Shown piece after piece: positions 57,509 to 64,000 of a stretch of 64,000 bases of DNA. The translations under genes were made by a program, and so were the position numbers. Under the pieces are notes generated by a model that saw nothing but the letters and a program-made list of their open reading frames with translations, was not told where the DNA came from and did not search any database. Every line of letters starts with the position of its first letter. Position 1 is the first letter of the stretch. The stretch is from Aromatoleum toluvorans. GTDB taxonomy: Bacteria > Pseudomonadota > Gammaproteobacteria > Burkholderiales > Rhodocyclaceae. The stretch covers positions 1 through 64,000 of the forward strand of contig NZ_WTVN01000015.1 of assembly GCF_012910905.1 (NCBI RefSeq). Direction: 5' to 3'.

Positions 57509-59335
57509 ATGGATGATCTGCTTCCCCATTACGAACGCGAACTCGCGTTCCTGCGCGGCCATTCGCGCGAATTTGCCGAGCGTTACCCGAAGATTGCCGG
57601 GCGACTGCTCGTCAATGGCGATGGGTGTGACGATCCGCACGTCGAGCGGATGATCGAATCATTCGCGCTGCTGTCGGCGCGAATCTCGCGCAAGCTCGAG
57701 GATTCCTATCCGCAATTTACCGAGGCCCTGCTGCAGGTCCTCTATCCACACTATCTGCGCCCGTTTCCCGCCTGTTCGATCGCTCATTTCGACCTGGGCG
57801 GCGGGGAGCTGCAGCTTTCGGGTGCGGCGGCCATCGCGCGCGGGAGTGAGCTCCGGTCGCGGCCCGTGAATGGGATTGCCTGCCGCTTTCGTACTGCCTG
57901 GCAGGTCGATCTCCTGCCGCTGCGTGTAGACCAGTTCCGTTTCGACCCAGTCGCGTGGATGCCTGCATCGGTGCGGGCGCCGCGTGGCGTATCGGGAATA
58001 CTGACGCTGGGTTTATGCGTTCTCGGTGCGGGTGCGCGCGCTGCCGATCGGGTGCGCCTGTACATCGACGCCGAGTCTTCCGTTGCCGCAGCGCTGCGTG
58101 ATGCCCTGTTTCTGCGTGTCGCGCAGGCGTGGGTCGAAAGTGAGGAGGGGGTATGGCATCCGCTGGAAGGCAGTCCGATCGGGGAAGTGGGTTTTACCGA
58201 CGACGAATCGCTCATCGACTTCCCCGACAACTCCCATGACGCGTACCGGCACCTGACCGAATATTTCGCGTTCCCGGAAAAATACAACTTCTTCGATCTG
58301 TTGCTCGATCGATTGCCGCCCTCGTGGCGTTCGGGGGCATCGCTCCGGTTTCATTTCGCGCTGAAGGACGTGCGCCCGGAGGGGGAGACAGCCCGGCTTC
58401 TCGCCGACGTGACGAAGGAGTCCGTGAAGCTCGGCTGCGTCCCGATCGTCAATCGCTTCGAGCGTCACGGCGAGCCGATCCGCTTGAGCGGACGCACGTC
58501 GACGTACCCCGTCGTTGCCGATGGACGGCAGGCGCATGCCTACGAGGTGTATTCCATCGACACGGTGCGTTGTGTCAGCCGAGGAGTGGAAGGCGAATCG
58601 CACACCGAATATCGCCCGTTCTTTTCCTTGCGGCACAATGAAACGCAGGAACAGGACGGCCATTACTGGCACGCCGAGCGCGACGCGCGGGTTGCCGAAA
58701 GCAGTCCCGGGTACGAGATGGCACTGACGATTGTCGGTACGGATTTCGACCCGGTAAATCCGCGGTCGGACGTCCTGAGCCTCTCGCTGACCTGCACGAA
58801 CAGGGATCTCCCGGCGCGCCTTTCGATCGGACTGGACGGAGGCGACCTGTTCGCCGAAGGCGGCGGCGTCGTGCGGGCGATCCGGTTGCTGCGAGCGCCA
58901 ACCAGGCCGTGCCGGTTCAACCATGAGCGTGACGGCCTGTGGCGCCTGATATCCCACCTGTCGCTCAATCATCTCTCCCTTACCGGCAGTGGCCTCGCCG
59001 CCTTCAAGGAAATGCTCGGGCTCTACGACATGCGCCGGACGGCAGTGTCGCGGCGACAGATCGACGGCATCCGCGGCATTGAACAACGCGAAAAGACGTG
59101 CTGGATGGTGGGGCGTCCGTTTGCGGGCTTTGTACGGGGTGTCGAAGTGCGACTGACAGTCGACGAAGACAGCTTCGTCGGGGTCGGTCTGGATGTCTTT
59201 TCGCGCGTGATCGACCGGTTCCTGGGCCTGTATGTGCACCTGAACAGTTTCGTGCAGCTGGTGCTCGTTTCCGTCAGAACAGGGGAGGAGCTTGTTCGAT
59301 GCAAGCCGCGCTCGGGCGATTCGATCCTGGGCTGA
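57509..59335 (+). CDS. tssF: T6SS baseplate protein TssF
   Basis: 608 residues. The start MDDLLPHYERELAFLRGHSREFAERYPKIAGRL is the family signature; the remainder is beta-rich. Wedge component with TssE, TssG and TssK. The tssG start lies 37 bases inside its 3' end. Confidence 0.95.
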   Translation: MDDLLPHYERELAFLRGHSREFAERYPKIAGRLLVNGDGCDDPHVERMIESFALLSARISRKLEDSYPQFTEALLQVLYPHYLRPFPACSIAHFDLGGGELQLSGAAAIARGSELRSRPVNGIACRFRTAWQVDLLPLRVDQFRFDPVAWMPASVRAPRGVSGILTLGLCVLGAGARAADRVRLYIDAESSVAAALRDALFLRVAQAWVESEEGVWHPLEGSPIGEVGFTDDESLIDFPDNSHDAYRHLTEYFAFPEKYNFFDLLLDRLPPSWRSGASLRFHFALKDVRPEGETARLLADVTKESVKLGCVPIVNRFERHGEPIRLSGRTSTYPVVADGRQAHAYEVYSIDTVRCVSRGVEGESHTEYRPFFSLRHNETQEQDGHYWHAERDARVAESSPGYEMALTIVGTDFDPVNPRSDVLSLSLTCTNRDLPARLSIGLDGGDLFAEGGGVVRAIRLLRAPTRPCRFNHERDGLWRLISHLSLNHLSLTGSGLAAFKEMLGLYDMRRTAVSRRQIDGIRGIEQREKTCWMVGRPFAGFVRGVEVRLTVDEDSFVGVGLDVFSRVIDRFLGLYVHLNSFVQLVLVSVRTGEELVRCKPRSGDSILG

Positions 59336-60369
59336 TCGAGCAACTCGTTCAGGCACCCTACCGGTTTGAATTCTTTCAGGCGGTACGGCTGCTCGACGGC
59401 CTGTTCCGTCGCGAACCCGCAGGGCGCCCGCACGGCGCGGATGCCCTGTCCGACAGCATCCGGTTCCGGAACACGCTGCATCAGGGTTTCGCGCCCGCCG
59501 AGATCGAGGCGCTGGAGGTGTGGCATGACGCGAGCGACGATGGCGACGGGCCTGGCAGCCTGCGGAGGGTCGAGATCACCCCGTATTGCATCGGGCTTCT
59601 GGGCACCCACGGGGTATTGCCGGCGCATTACACGGAGCGCATCTCCGAACGCGAGCGCTACTACCGGGATCGCGCAGCACGCGCCTTGCTCGACATCTTC
59701 GCGAACCGCGCGATCGGCCAGTTCTACCAAGCCTGGAAAAAATACCGGTTGCCGCTGCAGTACGAGTGCGACCGTCGTAATCGCTTCCTGCCACTGGTGC
59801 TGTCCGTGGCGGGCCTGGGTTTTGACGCCTTGCGCGACCGGATGCGGGCAGAGCCGGGTTGTGTCGAGGATGAGGCGATTGCGCGTGTTGCGAGCCTGCT
59901 AGGGCAGCATCCGCTGTCCGCGGGGGCGCTGACGCGCATTCTCGCAGGCCACTTCCGCGTTCCGGTCCGTGTCGAGCAGTTCGTGGGCGCATGGTATGTG
60001 CTGTCCGACGATCAGCGTACCGCGCTGGGCGGGCGCAATGCTGCACTGGGGCGCACCGCACTCGCGGGCGATCGTGTGTGGCAGCGCAACCTGAAGGTCC
60101 GTGTCCATCTGGGGCCGCTGTCGGCGGGCGCGTATCACGCATTTCTCCCCGGCGGCGAAGCCGCGGCGGCCCTGGCCAAATTGCTGATGCTCGCGACCGG
60201 GCACCAGTTCGAATACGAAATCTGCCCGTGCCTGCGTGCCGAGGATGTCCACCCCGCGACGCTCGACATCGGCAAGCCCGTGCGACTCGGTCGTGACGCC
60301 TTTCTCGCTTCACGTCCATCCGCGCACGATCGCAGCGATGCCGCTTACGCTGCGCGCCCCCTCAATTGA
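59299..60369 (+). CDS. tssG: T6SS baseplate protein TssG
   Basis: 356 residues from ATG 59299, preceded by GGGGAGGAG inside tssF. Typical: PYRFEFFQAVRLLDGL (about 20-35), ITPYCIGLLGTHGVLPAHYTE, FQAWKKYRLPL-like segment and LLGQHPLSAGALTRILAGHF. Structural baseplate wedge. tssH follows after 28 bases. Confidence 0.94.
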   Translation: MQAALGRFDPGLIEQLVQAPYRFEFFQAVRLLDGLFRREPAGRPHGADALSDSIRFRNTLHQGFAPAEIEALEVWHDASDDGDGPGSLRRVEITPYCIGLLGTHGVLPAHYTERISERERYYRDRAARALLDIFANRAIGQFYQAWKKYRLPLQYECDRRNRFLPLVLSVAGLGFDALRDRMRAEPGCVEDEAIARVASLLGQHPLSAGALTRILAGHFRVPVRVEQFVGAWYVLSDDQRTALGGRNAALGRTALAGDRVWQRNLKVRVHLGPLSAGAYHAFLPGGEAAAALAKLLMLATGHQFEYEICPCLRAEDVHPATLDIGKPVRLGRDAFLASRPSAHDRSDAAYAARPLN

Positions 60370-60397
60370 TAACCGACCCTTTCTCCATCGTGATGCC

Positions 60398-63043
<2,646 letters not shown>

Positions 63044-63115
63044 GCGGTGCGCGGCTTGGGCGCAGTCCAGGAGCAGTCAACTTGCCAGCACGAGGCGGCG
63101 CTTTGCGCCATTTCA

Positions 63116-63150
63116 AAAACAACAGGCCACCCGCGGCGGGTGGCCTGTTG
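63116..63150 (-). terminator. terminator of tRNA-Ile
   Basis: A very long GC-rich stem, 63120-63134 with 63136-63150 (15 paired bases, minimal loop), is followed on the minus strand by GTTTTTGAAA. It may also help end tssH transcription from the other side, though the plus-strand tail lacks T. Confidence 0.85.
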
Positions 63151-63158
63151 CACGCAAG

Positions 63159-63235
63159 TGGTGGGCCCAACAGGACTTGAACCTGTGACCAAGCGATTAT
63201 GAGTCGCCTGCTCTAACCAACTGAGCTATGGGCCC
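63159..63235 (-). tRNA. tRNA-Ile2 (CAT anticodon, lysidine type)
   Basis: 77 nt with encoded CCA. Acceptor GGGCCCA/TGGGCCC; anticodon stem GGCGA/TCGCT, loop CTCATAA (anticodon at 63201-63199). The anticodon arm GCAGGCGACTCATAATCGC is the one of tRNA-Ile2 (E. coli ileX), not elongator tRNA-Met. C34 should be changed to lysidine by TilS so that it reads AUA. Amino-acid identity is by likeness to known Ile2. Confidence 0.85.
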
Positions 63236-63277
63236 GGAAAGCGGGCACCCGTGCAAAGACGGGCGCTGAGTCGGTCG

Positions 63278-64000
<723 letters not shown>

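Overview
The window is high-GC chromosomal DNA with densely packed genes, no insertion sequences, no CRISPR array and no phage genes. Gene content (flavocytochrome c and SoxYZ, fused glucosylglycerol-phosphate phosphatase/synthase, monomeric and dimeric isocitrate dehydrogenases side by side, proteobacterial ClpS-ClpA, rpmB-rpmG) and codon use suggest a betaproteobacterium, most likely Rhodocyclales (Azoarcus/Aromatoleum/Thauera type). That placement is inference from gene content, not from a search.

Layout. 1-5.8 kb: isocitrate lyase (aceA), rraA, clpS-clpA and a cold-shock gene. 5.9-9.3 kb: rpmG, rpmB, radC, then coaBC-dut-NUDIX on the other strand. 9.3-11.8 kb: sulfur oxidation, with fccAB facing away from soxYZ. 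11.8-20.2 kb: the isocitrate branch point, with aceK, ggpPS, the monomeric icd and the dimeric icd. 20.3-25.5 kb: a small DUF4212 symporter subunit, an EF-G-like GTPase, an MFS transporter and lrgAB. 25.8-29.4 kb: a TonB-dependent receptor, a nucleoside-recognition-domain membrane protein and a thioesterase. 29.5-34.3 kb: a likely operon of 2-haloacid dehalogenase, TauE/SafE permease and malate synthase G, with a divergent LysR regulator. Then come tRNA-Thr(CGT) and a cupin.

35.3-45.5 kb is a six-gene, one-strand cluster. It holds circularly permuted ATP-grasp, alpha-E, Anbu-type proteasome-like protease, a large transglutaminase with a C-terminal extension, an ATP-grasp/alpha-E fusion and a second transglutaminase. 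These families are known to associate, but the product or modification they make is not established. This is the best candidate here for an uncharacterised biochemical system.

45.6-63.0 kb is a type VI secretion locus in two divergent arms. The minus arm reads tssJ, tssK, tssL, vgrG, a putative toxin and its putative immunity gene. The plus arm reads a TPR lipoprotein gene, tssB, tssC, hcp, tssE, tssF, tssG and tssH. TssM, TssA and PAAR are not encoded in the window. The window closes with tRNA-Ile2 (CAT anticodon) and the 3' part of rpoD.

Two themes link distant genes. (1) Acetate/glyoxylate metabolism: aceA, glcB, aceK and two icd genes, with a shared palindrome TCTTATATAAGA before aceA and icd and a one-mismatch copy before the LysR/haloacid dehalogenase pair. 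(2) ATP-driven protein machines: ClpA with adaptor ClpS, and the T6SS ATPase TssH.
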